Assembly (NCBI GenBank): GCA_001304995.1
Contig: BBZU01000010.1
Coordinates: 39,369 to 103,368 of the forward strand
DNA: 64,000 nucleotides
From: Clostridia bacterium UC5.1-1D10
Lineage (GTDB): Bacteria; Bacillota; Clostridia; Lachnospirales; Anaerotignaceae
Reading direction: 5' to 3'
Shown: piece by piece, positions 8,106 to 16,374 of the stretch
How positions within the stretch are numbered: position 1 is the first letter of the stretch
How the letters are laid out: the number at the start of each line of letters is the position of its first letter
Translations under genes and position numbers: made by a program
Notes under the pieces: generated by a model
Databases searched by the model: none
The model's input: the letters and a program-made list of their open reading frames with translations, nothing else
Told to the model about the DNA's origin: nothing

Positions 8106-9344
8106 TTATACTTCCTCACAAACGCTGTCTCCAGCTGTATAACCTGTGGAGAAAGCAATCTGCAAATTAAATCCGCCTGTATATGCATCCACATCCAGCA
8201 CTTCCCCTGCGAAATACAGGTTTTTCACCAGTTTGCTTTCCATGGTGGAAGGATCAATCTCATCCACACAAATGCCGCCGCTGGTGACAACGGCTTCGTT
8301 GTATCCTGTCACACCAATGATGGTCAAAGGCAGTGCTTTCAGCAAATGCAAAAGCTGTTTTCGTTCTTCCTTGGTGATGCCGTTCACCTTTTTCTCAGGA
8401 TCAATACCGGAAAGAGAAATAATCACAGGAATCAGTTTCTGGGGCAGCAGATCCCCCAATGCATTGCGGAAATCCTTGTTGCTGTATTTCTCAAAATCCC
8501 GCAGCAAACGATGATCCAGCTGTTTTTCATCCAGTGCGGGCTTCAAATCAATATAGAGATGGAATCCTTTTTCCGTATCTGTCAAAATGTGGCGGCTGGC
8601 ACTCAAAATCACAGGGCCGGACACACCAAAATGGGTAAAGAGCATTTCCCCGAAATCCTCATAAACAGTTTTATCCTTTTCATTGCAGATACGAATGGCA
8701 ATGTTCCGCAGGCTCAAACCCATGAGCTCCTGACACCAGCTTTCTGCTGTTTTGAGAGGAACCAGAGAGGGATACAGTTTGGTGACCGTATGCCCTGCGG
8801 CTTTTGCCATACGGTAGCCGTCTCCTGTGGAACCAGTATTGGGATAAGAAAGTCCCCCTGTTGTTACAATGACAGCGTCAAAAGGCAGCTCTTTCTGGTT
8901 TTTCAAGCGAATTCCAGTCACTTTGCCTTCTTTCATGACTACATGTTCCACCTGACTTTCCAGATGGAGGGCAACTTTATTCTGCCGCATATATTTTTCC
9001 AAAGCCTGTACCACATCTAAAGAACGGTCTGTCACAGGAAATACCCGATTGCCCCGTTCTACTTTTGTTTCCAGTCCCATATCCAGCAAAAGCTGACGCA
9101 GTGCCTGATTGTCGAAACGATAAAAGGCGCTGTACATGAAATAAGGATTGCCGGGGATGTTATCCAGAAAGGCATCCAGATCCCCGTCGTTTGTCACATT
9201 ACAACGACCTTTGCCTGTAATGAGTATTTTCTTGCCTAAACGATTATTCTTTTCAAACAAATGGACTTCATGCCCCCGCTGTGCCGCACGACCTGCCGCC
9301 AGCATCCCTGCGGCGCCGCCGCCAATGACTGCGATCTTTGCCAT
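8106..9344 (-). CDS. BaiN/HI0933-family NAD(P)/FAD-dependent oxidoreductase
   Basis: This 412-aa flavoprotein has an N-terminal FAD-binding Rossmann motif (VIGGGAAGMLAAGRAA, E35 at the end of beta-2), GKGRCNVTNDG, GGLSYPNTGSTGDGY, and a C-terminal FAGEVLDVDAYTGGFNLQ that closes the FAD site. These mark the HI0933/YhiN/BaiN family; BaiN has been linked to bile-acid reduction in one gut Clostridium, but the substrate here is not known. Start 9344 is preferred over ATG 9350 because AAGGGGAA is better spaced. It lies between the phosphatase and cmk in one operon. Confidence 0.9.
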   Translation of the reverse strand: MAKIAVIGGGAAGMLAAGRAAQRGHEVHLFEKNNRLGKKILITGKGRCNVTNDGDLDAFLDNIPGNPYFMYSAFYRFDNQALRQLLLDMGLETKVERGNRVFPVTDRSLDVVQALEKYMRQNKVALHLESQVEHVVMKEGKVTGIRLKNQKELPFDAVIVTTGGLSYPNTGSTGDGYRMAKAAGHTVTKLYPSLVPLKTAESWCQELMGLSLRNIAIRICNEKDKTVYEDFGEMLFTHFGVSGPVILSASRHILTDTEKGFHLYIDLKPALDEKQLDHRLLRDFEKYSNKDFRNALGDLLPQKLIPVIISLSGIDPEKKVNGITKEERKQLLHLLKALPLTIIGVTGYNEAVVTSGGICVDEIDPSTMESKLVKNLYFAGEVLDVDAYTGGFNLQIAFSTGYTAGDSVCEEV

Positions 9345-9346
9345 AA

Positions 9347-9994
9347 TCATTCCCCTTTTTTGAATAAATCTGCCATTTCCAGATGGGCTTTGTCATTAAG
9401 TGTCATGAGGATACGTCTGCCATCCTCCATAACATCCACTGTGGTGATGGATGTATTTGTCATCCATGTTTTGCGGTAAAAATTCACATCCATGCCCATG
9501 ATGCCCACCAGCATAACACGGAGCAAACCGCCATGGGACACAATGGCAACATGTTTGCCTCTGTTTTCTTCCAGAACCGCTTCAAAACCTTCCACCGCGC
9601 GTTTTGTTACATTGGCAAAGGAGCCTTCACCCGGGAATGGATGGGCAAAGGGATTTTCATAGAAATCCATATATGCCTTCCCATAGGCTTCCTTCAATTC
9701 AGGGATGCTCATGCCTTCCCATGCGCCAAAGTTGATTTCTTTAAAATGTTCATCCACAATGGGAGTGATGCCTGTTTCTCTGCCGATGGTCTGGGCTGTC
9801 ACCAATGCACGCTTCAGCGGAGAAGCATAAATCTTTTCCAAGGGCAGATAACGAAAACGTTTTGCCACCAATTCTGCCTGTGCCAGACCTTCTTCGGACA
9901 GTTCAATATCCGTAGAACCCTGATACCGTCCCTGACGGTTCCACAATGTTTCCCCGTGACGGATCAGATAAAATCTTGTTTTCTGTTCGCTCAT
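9347..9994 (-). CDS. Histidine phosphatase family protein
   Basis: This 215-aa phosphoglycerate-mutase-like phosphatase has the RHGE catalytic motif (IRHGETLWNRQGRYQG, phospho-His near residue 13), an EGLAQAE helix, and the second histidine in IVSHGGLLRVML. Such proteins include phosphatases for small phosphorylated metabolites such as alpha-ribazole phosphate; the substrate cannot be read from sequence. It is the first gene of the five-gene run ending at ispH-rpsA and overlaps the alternative BaiN start by ATGA. Confidence 0.88.
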   Translation of the reverse strand: MSEQKTRFYLIRHGETLWNRQGRYQGSTDIELSEEGLAQAELVAKRFRYLPLEKIYASPLKRALVTAQTIGRETGITPIVDEHFKEINFGAWEGMSIPELKEAYGKAYMDFYENPFAHPFPGEGSFANVTKRAVEGFEAVLEENRGKHVAIVSHGGLLRVMLVGIMGMDVNFYRKTWMTNTSITTVDVMEDGRRILMTLNDKAHLEMADLFKKGE

Positions 9995-10184
9995 AATTCA
10001 GCCTTCCTTTATGATGTACTCTAAACTTAAATTATATGGGAAAATCGCAGGACTTTCAAGCATAAAGCCGAGAATTCCCTTTCTTTCTCAAAAACATGGA
10101 ATGTCTGACAAATATTTATTTTCTATTCTTACACCTTATGGTAAAATAAAACCAACTATAAACGCTATTTACAGAGGTGATCGG

Positions 10185-10571
10185 ATGAAAAAAATCAATG
10201 GAATTTTATGCCTGTTACTTAGTATGGTTCTTCTGTCTGCTTGCAGTTTCTTTGAAAAAGATGTGCTCCATCTTGGCGTCAATGCCGTAATCACGGAAAT
10301 CAACACAGAAAACCAGACAATCACCGTAAAGGACGCCGATCAAAATGAAGTCCTTGGTGAAAACTGCGTCATTGCCTGTTCCGACATTCCCTTGTTTTAC
10401 TGCCACTATGACACCCACGAAATCAAAGATATTTCCTTGGAGGACTTGCAGGTGGATGACAGCGTCATTTTAGGCATCTACAATTCTGAACTGGAAGCCT
10501 ACAAAAACAAAACCGGGGACAATATCCTCCATATTGAACAGCTGCAATTAGGCACCCAAAGATTGGGATAA
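10185..10571 (+). CDS. Small predicted lipoprotein, unknown family
   Basis: This 128-aa product starts at ATG 10185 after AGAGGTGATCGG. The first 20 residues form a type II signal peptide with lipobox LLSAC, so lipidation at Cys20 is expected. The mature part is a short beta-rich region (AVITEINTENQTITVKDAD) with two cysteines. I do not recognise a family. It is monocistronic between divergent and convergent neighbours. Confidence 0.75.
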   Translation: MKKINGILCLLLSMVLLSACSFFEKDVLHLGVNAVITEINTENQTITVKDADQNEVLGENCVIACSDIPLFYCHYDTHEIKDISLEDLQVDDSVILGIYNSELEAYKNKTGDNILHIEQLQLGTQRLG

Positions 10572-10580
10572 AAGAAATTC

Positions 10581-10630
10581 AGACCGCCATTTTTCATTTT
10601 TTACGGAAAAACAGCGGTCTCTTTCATTTC
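10581..10630 (+). terminator. Possible terminator of the lipoprotein gene
   Basis: AGACCGC (10581-10587) pairs with GCGGTCT (10614-10620) across a long loop and is followed by CTTTCATTTCC. The long loop and interrupted T tract make it a weak candidate. Confidence 0.45.
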
Positions 10631-10699
10631 CAGCAAAAACGTCATGACAAAAGCAACTCCCCCTTAAGAAAACATAACAAATATAATCTGAACGAAATA

Positions 10700-10748
10700 A
10701 AAAAGCCAAAATCCTTTGTAATCATCAGGATTTTGGCTTTCTTTGTTT
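10700..10748. terminator. Bidirectional terminator between lipoprotein gene and rluB
   Basis: A 14-bp stem (10702-10715 with 10727-10740) has T-rich flanks on both strands. It sits 42 bp past the rluB stop on the minus strand. Confidence 0.9.
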
Positions 10749-10789
10749 TTCTTATGAAGATGTCCCTAAAGCCATACCGTTTTGACATA

Positions 10790-11513
10790 TTACAGTTTTT
10801 TCAGATATTTGATTTCTCTTTCTGTCAGATAGCGATATTTGCCTTTAGGCAGATCACCCAATGTCAGTTCCCCTGTTGCCACACGTTTCAGCTGTGCAAC
10901 GGGATGTTTGATGGCTTCACACATTTTTCTGACCTGGCGATTTTTGCCTTCGTGGATGATGATTTCCGCTGTGCAGAACCGCATATCTTTTTCTTTTTCC
11001 AGAATCTGAATCTTGGCGGGTCTTGTTTTTCTGCCGTCGATGACAACACCTCTGCGGAATTTCTGCAAAGCCCCTTCATCAGGCACACCATAAAGCTTTG
11101 CAATATATGTTTTATCCACATCGTGTTTGGGGTGTGTCAGCTTATAAGTCAAATCACCGTCGTTTGTCAAAAGCAGCAGACCGGCTGTGTCATAGTCCAG
11201 TCGTCCCACAGGGAAAATACGTTCCTTTACGCCCTGCACCAAGTCCAGCACCGCCGGACGTCCAAACTGTTCTTTCGCTGTTGTCACATAGCCTTCGGGC
11301 TTATGGAGCATGATATATACTTTCTTTGTTTCCTGTGCTTTGACAGGCTTGTTATCAAACAATACTTTATCTTTTGCTGGGTCGATTTTGACACCCAGTT
11401 CCCGTACTACCTGTCCGTTTACCTGCACACGGCCTGCGGCAATGAGTTCTTCTGATTTTCTGCGGGAAGCGATGCCTGCCTCCGCCAAAAAATTTCTGCA
11501 ATCTTTCTTCCAT
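10790..11513 (-). CDS. rluB: RsuA/RluB-family rRNA pseudouridine synthase (frameshifted)
   Basis: An S4 domain at the N terminus (AGIASRRKSEELIAAGRVQVNG) is followed by the synthase domain with the catalytic Asp in VGRLDYDTAGLLLLTNDG. This family isomerises uridine in 23S or 16S rRNA; RluB is the closer match. The well-placed start ATG 11513 (GGAGGAG upstream) gives MEERLQKF and then leaves frame at a six-base A/T run (11487-11492); five would restore a 240-aa protein of normal length. Confidence 0.88.
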
Positions 11514-11578
11514 GGCTTCTCCTCCGTCCTTTTCGTCCCATCAGTATACAGGAGAAAGAGCGGAAAGTCAAAGAAAAA

Positions 11579-12745
11579 TCACATTTCCGGCAAAAATTCT
11601 GTCCAGTCAAACCAAATAGAAAGCAGTCTGCGGTACTGCTCTGCCAATGTATATGCTGGTGCCTCTGATTGCGCCGTCAGCGGAATTTCCGCAATGATTT
11701 CTCCATCCAGCTCCAAAGCAGCTGTACCAATCTGTTCCCCCTGTTCTATGGGCGCTTCCAATGTTTCCGGCAATTCTGTCTGCCACCGTAAACGGGAAAC
11801 CTCATCTTCTGAGAATACACCGCTGTACCCCTCCCCAAGACCTGCCGTGATTTCCTCCACCGGAGAGCGGGTCACCATGATTTCTCCCATTTTTTCTCCA
11901 ACCTCTGCAATTTCCTGTTTATCATAAGTGGCAAAGCCATAATCCATGAGTTTTTTCGTATCTGTCCACTTTGCTTCCTTGCCTGTGTTGCCCCATCCAC
12001 TGGCTAATACCACACTGACAAGTGTCATATCCTCCTGTTCCGCCGCCCCTACAAAACAATGCCCTGCTTTATTGGTGTATCCCGTTTTTACCCCAAGAGC
12101 ACCGGCATACATCTGCAAAAATCTATCTGTATTCACTGCCGTATGTACCTTTTTTCCAGAAACATCCGCAAAAGTATGGCTGGGCAGCACAGCAATTTCC
12201 CGAAAAACAGGATTTTGCAGAGCATAAGCAGTAATAATGCCCATATCCAAAGGTGTGGAATGGTGCTGTTCTCTGGTTAAATGACTGTCCAGACCATTGG
12301 GCGAACCAAAGACTGTATCCGTTGCCCCAATAGATGCCGCTTTTGCCGTCATTTCCATACAAAAGGCTTCCACGGAACCGCTGACATGCTCTGCCAACGC
12401 CACTGCCGCATCGTTATAGGATTTGAGCATCATGGCGCGCAGCAAATCCCCTGCATACCATTGTTCTCCTTCTTTCAATCCCATCTGTACATCCGGCTGT
12501 TTTGCGGCGTTTTTGCTGATGGTCACCACTTCTTTCGGGTCTGCTTTTTCCAATACCAATATGGCAGTCATGATCTTTGTGGTGCTTGCCATTTCCATAG
12601 GACTTTCCGCATTCTTTCCCCATAACAGCCGTCCTGTTTCTCCGTCAATAAGCGCTGCTCCCTGTGCTGCCACATTTGGCTCTGCCGCCAGAACTGTGTG
12701 CCCACACAATAGCAACGCCACACAAAAACTTAAAAATTTTTTCAT
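11579..12745 (-). CDS. D-alanyl-D-alanine carboxypeptidase, DacF-like, copy 1
   Basis: This 388-aa low-molecular-weight penicillin-binding protein has a signal peptide (residues 1-21, ending LAA), SxxK motif STTK with the active Ser, SYN in KSYNDAAVALAEH, and KTG in GVKTGYTNKAGH, then a PBP5-type beta domain. It trims the terminal D-Ala of peptidoglycan stem peptides outside the membrane. Start 12745 follows GGGGGAGGGG. The upstream GGATA and CATACAAT boxes loosely resemble a forespore sigma promoter, which would suit a DacF, but this is tentative. A second homologue lies at 16375. Confidence 0.92.
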   Translation of the reverse strand: MKKFLSFCVALLLCGHTVLAAEPNVAAQGAALIDGETGRLLWGKNAESPMEMASTTKIMTAILVLEKADPKEVVTISKNAAKQPDVQMGLKEGEQWYAGDLLRAMMLKSYNDAAVALAEHVSGSVEAFCMEMTAKAASIGATDTVFGSPNGLDSHLTREQHHSTPLDMGIITAYALQNPVFREIAVLPSHTFADVSGKKVHTAVNTDRFLQMYAGALGVKTGYTNKAGHCFVGAAEQEDMTLVSVVLASGWGNTGKEAKWTDTKKLMDYGFATYDKQEIAEVGEKMGEIMVTRSPVEEITAGLGEGYSGVFSEDEVSRLRWQTELPETLEAPIEQGEQIGTAALELDGEIIAEIPLTAQSEAPAYTLAEQYRRLLSIWFDWTEFLPEM

Positions 12746-12794
12746 GTGTACCCCTCCCCCATCATTGTATGCTTTTTGGGAAAAGGGTATCCAT

Positions 12795-12831
12795 AGAAAA
12801 AGGAACCTTGCAAAAATCAGGCTCCTTTTTG
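12795..12831 (-). terminator. Terminator after the 51-codon membrane protein
   Basis: On the minus strand AAAAAGGA (12823-12830) pairs with TCCTTTTT (12797-12804) with imperfect inner pairing, and the T run doubles as tail. It separates the small gene at 12840 from the dacF-like gene. Confidence 0.65.
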
Positions 12832-12839
12832 TTTTTCGT

Positions 12840-12995
12840 TTACTGTTTTTCATTTTTACACATGCCATAAATCACAATGATTGCCCCAAAAATGCCAATA
12901 AAATCTGTGTACAACGCCCCATCAAGCATACAGCGAATCAAAAAAGTAACCAGCAATAGTGTCATTCCAAACAACATTCATTTGATACTTTTCAT
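12840..12995 (-). pseudogene. Small membrane protein with in-frame TGA at codon 6
   Basis: From ATG 12995, well spaced from GGGGGATG, the frame reads MKSIK, TGA, then MLFGMTLLLVTFLIRCML and a second hydrophobic helix (FIGIFGAIIVIYG) ending KNEKQ. A TGG-to-TGA change would explain the stop and restore a 51-aa two-helix membrane protein. ATG 12977 after the stop could give 45 aa but has no ribosome site. It could be a sequencing error or a recent nonsense mutation. No family recognised. Confidence 0.55.
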
Positions 12996-13064
12996 CTTTT
13001 CATCCCCCATTTCCTTTATCTTTTTGCCCTTATTCATAGCTTATCAGACAAATTTTTCTTTCAC

Positions 13065-13095
13065 AATAAAAAAACCGACAGATTGCTCTGTCGGT
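13065..13095 (-). terminator. Terminator of the M50-scpA-scpB operon
   Basis: A perfect 9-bp stem ACCGACAGA/TCTGTCGGT (13087-13095 with 13074-13082) with a 4-nt loop runs into TTTTTTTATT on the minus strand, 13 bp past the scpB stop. Confidence 0.93.
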
Positions 13096-13107
13096 ACACT
13101 TCCTTTT

Positions 13108-13665
13108 TTAATTTTCTGATAATTCTTCTGTTTCTTCCTGTTCTGCCAGCCCTGTGTCATCTTCCAGCGGCGGCAGTTCTGATACAGACTTAAAGCCAAA
13201 ATACCGCAGGAAATCCTCGGTAGTACCAAAGAGGATGGGTTTCCCTGGTGCATCCAGTCTGCCTACTTCACAAACCAGCTTCTTCTCCACCAACTTGCTG
13301 ACTGCATGTTCCGCACTAACGCCGCGAATCTCCTCAATCTGCCCTTTGGTGATGGGCTGTTTATAAGCAATGATAGCCAGCGTTTCCAGCAAAGACTGGG
13401 TCAAACCCTGCCGCTGTGGGCTTTTATACATGCTTCGGATATAGGTGAAGCATTCCGCCGCCGTACACATCTGGTAAGCGCTATTGATCTCCACAATGCG
13501 GATGCCTCGCTGTTCCGCTTCATATTTGTCCGCCAAAGACTTTACGATGGCTCTGGCAGTGGCTTTATCCATTTCAATTGTCTGGGCAATAGCTGTCAGC
13601 GGCACTGCTTCTCCTGAAATAAACAGGAGGGATTCCACCACAGCTTCTAACTGCGCCAATCTCAT
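13108..13665 (-). CDS. scpB: Segregation and condensation protein B
   Basis: This 185-aa protein has the paired winged-helix layout of ScpB: the N-terminal domain begins LAQLEAVVESLLFISGEAVPL, and the second contains QSLLETLAIIAYKQPITKGQIEEIRGV, the family signature. ScpB dimers bind ScpA and SMC to form the bacterial condensin that organises and segregates the nucleoid. It overlaps scpA by 4 bp. The acidic tail (DTGLAEQEETEELSEN) is normal for the family. Confidence 0.95.
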   Translation of the reverse strand: MRLAQLEAVVESLLFISGEAVPLTAIAQTIEMDKATARAIVKSLADKYEAEQRGIRIVEINSAYQMCTAAECFTYIRSMYKSPQRQGLTQSLLETLAIIAYKQPITKGQIEEIRGVSAEHAVSKLVEKKLVCEVGRLDAPGKPILFGTTEDFLRYFGFKSVSELPPLEDDTGLAEQEETEELSEN

Positions 13666-14426
13666 ACTGCATCCCTTTCCTCATAACTGCGGATATAAAT
13701 TTCCGAAAATGTTCCCTGCTGGGTGATTTGTACTTCTTTCCGTTTGATCAGTTCCAGCAGTGCCAAAAAGGTCACAACTTTTTCCATTTTTCTGGATTTT
13801 CTGCGAAAGATGCCGAAAAATGTAATCTGGGGCTGCAAAATCAGCAGATCCCGGATATAGTCCATTTTATCCTGAATGGTAAACAGATCCCGTTCCACTG
13901 CCCGAAAAGAGCTGCGGACATGGTCTACTTTAGATTCTTTTCGCTGCATGACTTCCTGAAACGCCAGATACAAATCCTCCATGGTCACGCCCATGAGGAA
14001 GTCTTCCAAAGGCTGATCTTCTTCCCTGCGCAGTTTCGCAATGGCTTTATCCGCAGGTTTATACAGCAGTCTGGCAGCTTCTTCCGCCCTTACCTTCCAT
14101 TCTGCCGTTACGCCCTTGATCTTCTTATATTCCAGCAGACGTTCCACCAGTTCCGCGCGGGGGTCTGGCCCTTCTTCCTCAGCTTCTTTCTTAGGTTTCG
14201 GCAACAGCAGCTTGCTTTTGATTTCCAAAAGAGTTGCCGCCATCACCAGAAATTCGCTCATACCATCCATGTTGCGGTCTTCCGCCGCATCCAGATAGGC
14301 AAGATACTGATCTGTCAAAGAAGCGATGGGGATATCGTAAATATCAATTTCATTTTTCTCGATCAGATGATACAGCAAATCCATGGGCCCTTCAAAGGCA
14401 TCCAGCCGTATGGTCACTTGTTCCAT
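13662..14426 (-). CDS. scpA: Segregation and condensation protein A (kleisin)
   Basis: This 254-aa kleisin bridges the SMC heads in the SMC-ScpAB condensin. The N terminus IRLDAFEGPMDLLYHLIEKNEIDIYDI and the ATLLEIKSKLLLP helix are highly typical, and the C-terminal winged helix (FLALLELIKRKEVQITQQGTF) contacts the SMC head. It starts after AAGGAAGTGAAACT and lies 12 bp from the M50 gene. Confidence 0.96.
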   Translation of the reverse strand: MEQVTIRLDAFEGPMDLLYHLIEKNEIDIYDIPIASLTDQYLAYLDAAEDRNMDGMSEFLVMAATLLEIKSKLLLPKPKKEAEEEGPDPRAELVERLLEYKKIKGVTAEWKVRAEEAARLLYKPADKAIAKLRREEDQPLEDFLMGVTMEDLYLAFQEVMQRKESKVDHVRSSFRAVERDLFTIQDKMDYIRDLLILQPQITFFGIFRRKSRKMEKVVTFLALLELIKRKEVQITQQGTFSEIYIRSYEERDAV

Positions 14427-14438
14427 AGTTTCACTTCC

Positions 14439-15054
14439 TTACAGAATAAAGAACAGATGCCCCAAAAACTGAATGACACCATAAGTGATGGTACCGAAAA
14501 TGTTTCCAAAGAAGCCCAAAAACAGCAGGAACAGGAAAATCATCTGGATCATTTTTTCATACTGTAAATAGCTGTAATATTTATTCGCAGGCAATACCAC
14601 AGAAAGCACTTTCACGCAGTCCATGGGAGATACGGGCACAAGGTTGTATACTGCAATGCCCACGTTATAAAAGCAAAGATAATTCAGAATGTTTGCTACA
14701 TGTGCGTTGACATTGCCGCCAAAATTCACATATACGCCCAAAAATACCATACCCAGCAGCAGATTCACCACAGAGGGCAAAATGGCAACCAGCAAAGTGT
14801 CCCGTTTTCTGTTTTTGTAGTAGAGTCCACTGGTTTCCACAGGTTTCCCCCAGCCAAAGCCGCCTGTGTAAAACAGCAGCAAAAACCCGATGGGTTCAAA
14901 AATGTTTCAAAGGATTCAGTGTCAGTCTTCCCTGACTTTTGGGTAAGTTGTCCCCCATGGCGGAAGATGCCAACGCTCTGACAAATTCGTGCATGGTAGT
15001 GGCCACCAACAGCCCCGGAATGCTCCAAAGAAATGCCAATAAATAGTTATTCAT
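14439..15054 (-). CDS. Site-2 protease (M50) family membrane protein (frameshifted)
   Basis: Restored length is 204 aa. The N terminus starts MNNYLLAFLWSIPG, then the M50 helix reads MHEFVRALASSAMGDNLPKS, then GRLTLNPLKHFEPIGF, and the distal metal motif is NLVPVSPMDCVKVL. The canonical HExxH is HEFVR here, so the second histidine is absent. The frame breaks at an A/T run of five (14898-14902), where four restore it. It is the first gene of the scpAB operon. Proteolytic activity is uncertain given the missing ligand. Confidence 0.82.
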
Positions 15055-15177
15055 GTATTCAATTCCTTTCTGTATCGGATTCCTTCCCTATGGTATGATA
15101 CCAGACTTTCCGCGGCAAGTCAAATCAAGGGCTGTCCGTTTTTCGCAAAAATCTCTATTGTTTTTTGCAAAGTTCAC

Positions 15178-15206
15178 TTGACATTTTTTGCAAAGCAAAC
15201 TATACT
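15178..15206 (+). promoter_or_regulatory. Promoter of the XRE/membrane-protein operon
   Basis: TTGACA (15178-15183), 17-bp spacer and TATACT (15201-15206) form a near-consensus promoter. The spacer holds the palindrome TTTGC-AAA-GCAAA (15187-15199). Confidence 0.88.
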
Positions 15207-15230
15207 AAAATTGCAAAGTGAGCTTTGCAA
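15187..15230 (+). promoter_or_regulatory. Likely autoregulatory operator pair
   Basis: Two palindromes share a TTTGC/GCAAA core: TTTGC-AAA-GCAAA inside the spacer (15187-15199), and TTGCAAAG-TGAG-CTTTGCAA (15211-15230) between the -10 box and the ribosome site. Further TTTGCAAAG half-sites occur just upstream. Placement over the promoter of an XRE gene points to autorepression by its product. Confidence 0.7.
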
Positions 15231-15241
15231 AGGAGGTACCT

Positions 15242-15448
15242 ATGAAAACACGCATTCAAGAACTAAGAAAACAGCGCAAATTATCACAGGAGGAGCTGGC
15301 AAACCATGTAGGTGTTACCCGCCAGACCATCACTTCTCTGGAAGTGGGCAAATACACCGCTTCTCTCCTCCTTGCTCATAAAATCGCCAAGTTTTTTGGC
15401 ATGACCATTGAAGAAGTCTTTTTATTCGAGGAGGAGGATGAATCATGA
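15242..15448 (+). CDS. XRE-family transcriptional regulator, YgzD-like
   Basis: This 68-aa protein is almost entirely a Cro/CI helix-turn-helix (LRKQRKLSQEELANHVGVTRQTITSLEVGKY) followed by KIAKFFGMTIEEVFLFEEEDES, typical of small Firmicutes regulators encoded beside membrane-protein genes. It starts at ATG 15242 after AAAGGAGG. Its stop overlaps the next ATG, so the two are translationally coupled. Probable role: autoregulated repressor of this three-gene unit. Confidence 0.92.
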   Translation: MKTRIQELRKQRKLSQEELANHVGVTRQTITSLEVGKYTASLLLAHKIAKFFGMTIEEVFLFEEEDES

Positions 15449-15879
15449 ATTTTGAAAAGAAACTAAAAATACAGCTTGCCTGCGGTATTCTCTGGATTTG
15501 CTTAGGCGTATTGGCCTGTGTGGCAGCCTTCAGCGGAAAAGTTTCCTCTGGTTATCCCTTCACCTATTGCGCAGGCACCGGCGGCGGACTCATTGCCACG
15601 GGCTTCATCCAGATCATCAAGTCCATTCGCCTTTTAAAAAATGAATCCCTGCGGAAAAAAGAAAAAATCCGACTCTATGACGAGCGAAATATTTTCATTC
15701 AGAAGCAGATTTACAGCCTGCATAGCCTGTTTTCACTGGTTCTGCTCTATGTAGCGACCCTTTGGGCAGCTTTGCAGAGACCGGAACTGCTGATTCCTTT
15801 CCTGTTGCTGATGCTGGCAGATGTGGCACTGCTATTTTTGGCTGCCATTTACTGCAACATCCGCAATTCTTGTGAATAA
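15445..15879 (+). CDS. Four-helix membrane protein, paralogue 1
   Basis: This 144-aa protein has two N-terminal hydrophobic helices (about residues 10-30 and 38-58), a charged cytoplasmic stretch with YDERNIFIQKQIYS, and two C-terminal helices (about 88-108 and 113-135). The charged motif recurs in the next gene, showing paralogy. Such pairs are common behind YgzD-like XRE genes, but their function is not known. It overlaps the XRE gene by ATGA. Confidence 0.82.
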   Translation: MNFEKKLKIQLACGILWICLGVLACVAAFSGKVSSGYPFTYCAGTGGGLIATGFIQIIKSIRLLKNESLRKKEKIRLYDERNIFIQKQIYSLHSLFSLVLLYVATLWAALQRPELLIPFLLLMLADVALLFLAAIYCNIRNSCE

Positions 15880-15893
15880 AGGAGGTTATTTCC

Positions 15894-16316
15894 ATGAAAC
15901 CTAAATCATTCGAGCAAAAACTGAAGCGGGATATGTATGCCATGGGCGTTCTGTTTTTGATTTTTGTGGCAGTCTTCATTCTGACAAAAATGGGGATCTT
16001 ACCAGAATCCCCTTTTTCTTCCCTTGGATTCAGCGGCGCCATCTGTTCCGGCGTCCAGCTTGTCCGCATGGATACACTCCTGCGTGACGAAGAAAAGCGG
16101 GCACAAGCGGAAGTTTCCCGGACGGATGAACGGAACATTTTCATTGAAAAACAGGCATATAGTGCCTACACCATGCTTTCTATGTTTGGTCTGTTTGCCG
16201 CCATTCTGATCTGTGGTTTTGTGGCACCTCAATATGCAAAAACACTGTCTTGGGTGCTGTCAGGGAATGCTGTGATTATAGTTGGATGTCTCTTCTACTA
16301 TTCTAAAAAATACTGA
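15894..16316 (+). CDS. Four-helix membrane protein, paralogue 2
   Basis: This 140-aa paralogue of the preceding gene shares its layout and the TDERNIFIEKQAYS motif between helix pairs. The second helix is weaker. The ribosome site AAAGGAGG precedes ATG 15894, 15 bp from the previous stop. The two proteins probably assemble together; function unknown. Confidence 0.82.
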   Translation: MKPKSFEQKLKRDMYAMGVLFLIFVAVFILTKMGILPESPFSSLGFSGAICSGVQLVRMDTLLRDEEKRAQAEVSRTDERNIFIEKQAYSAYTMLSMFGLFAAILICGFVAPQYAKTLSWVLSGNAVIIVGCLFYYSKKY

Positions 16317-16329
16317 TTTCATCAATCAG

Positions 16330-16371
16330 AAAAAGGCTTTGAAGTTCTCATACTTCAAAGCCTTTCTTTTT
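16330..16371. terminator. Bidirectional terminator
   Basis: A 14-bp stem (16332-16345 with 16352-16365) with a 6-nt loop ends the plus-strand XRE operon and overlaps the end of the converging D,D-carboxypeptidase gene. Confidence 0.9.
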
Positions 16372-16374
16372 GCC

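Noticed and set aside
8095..8118. GTG upstream of cmk as a frameshift-free start
   Set aside because: It lies inside the preceding gene without a ribosome site, whereas a perfectly placed GGAGG serves the ATG that needs only one extra A.
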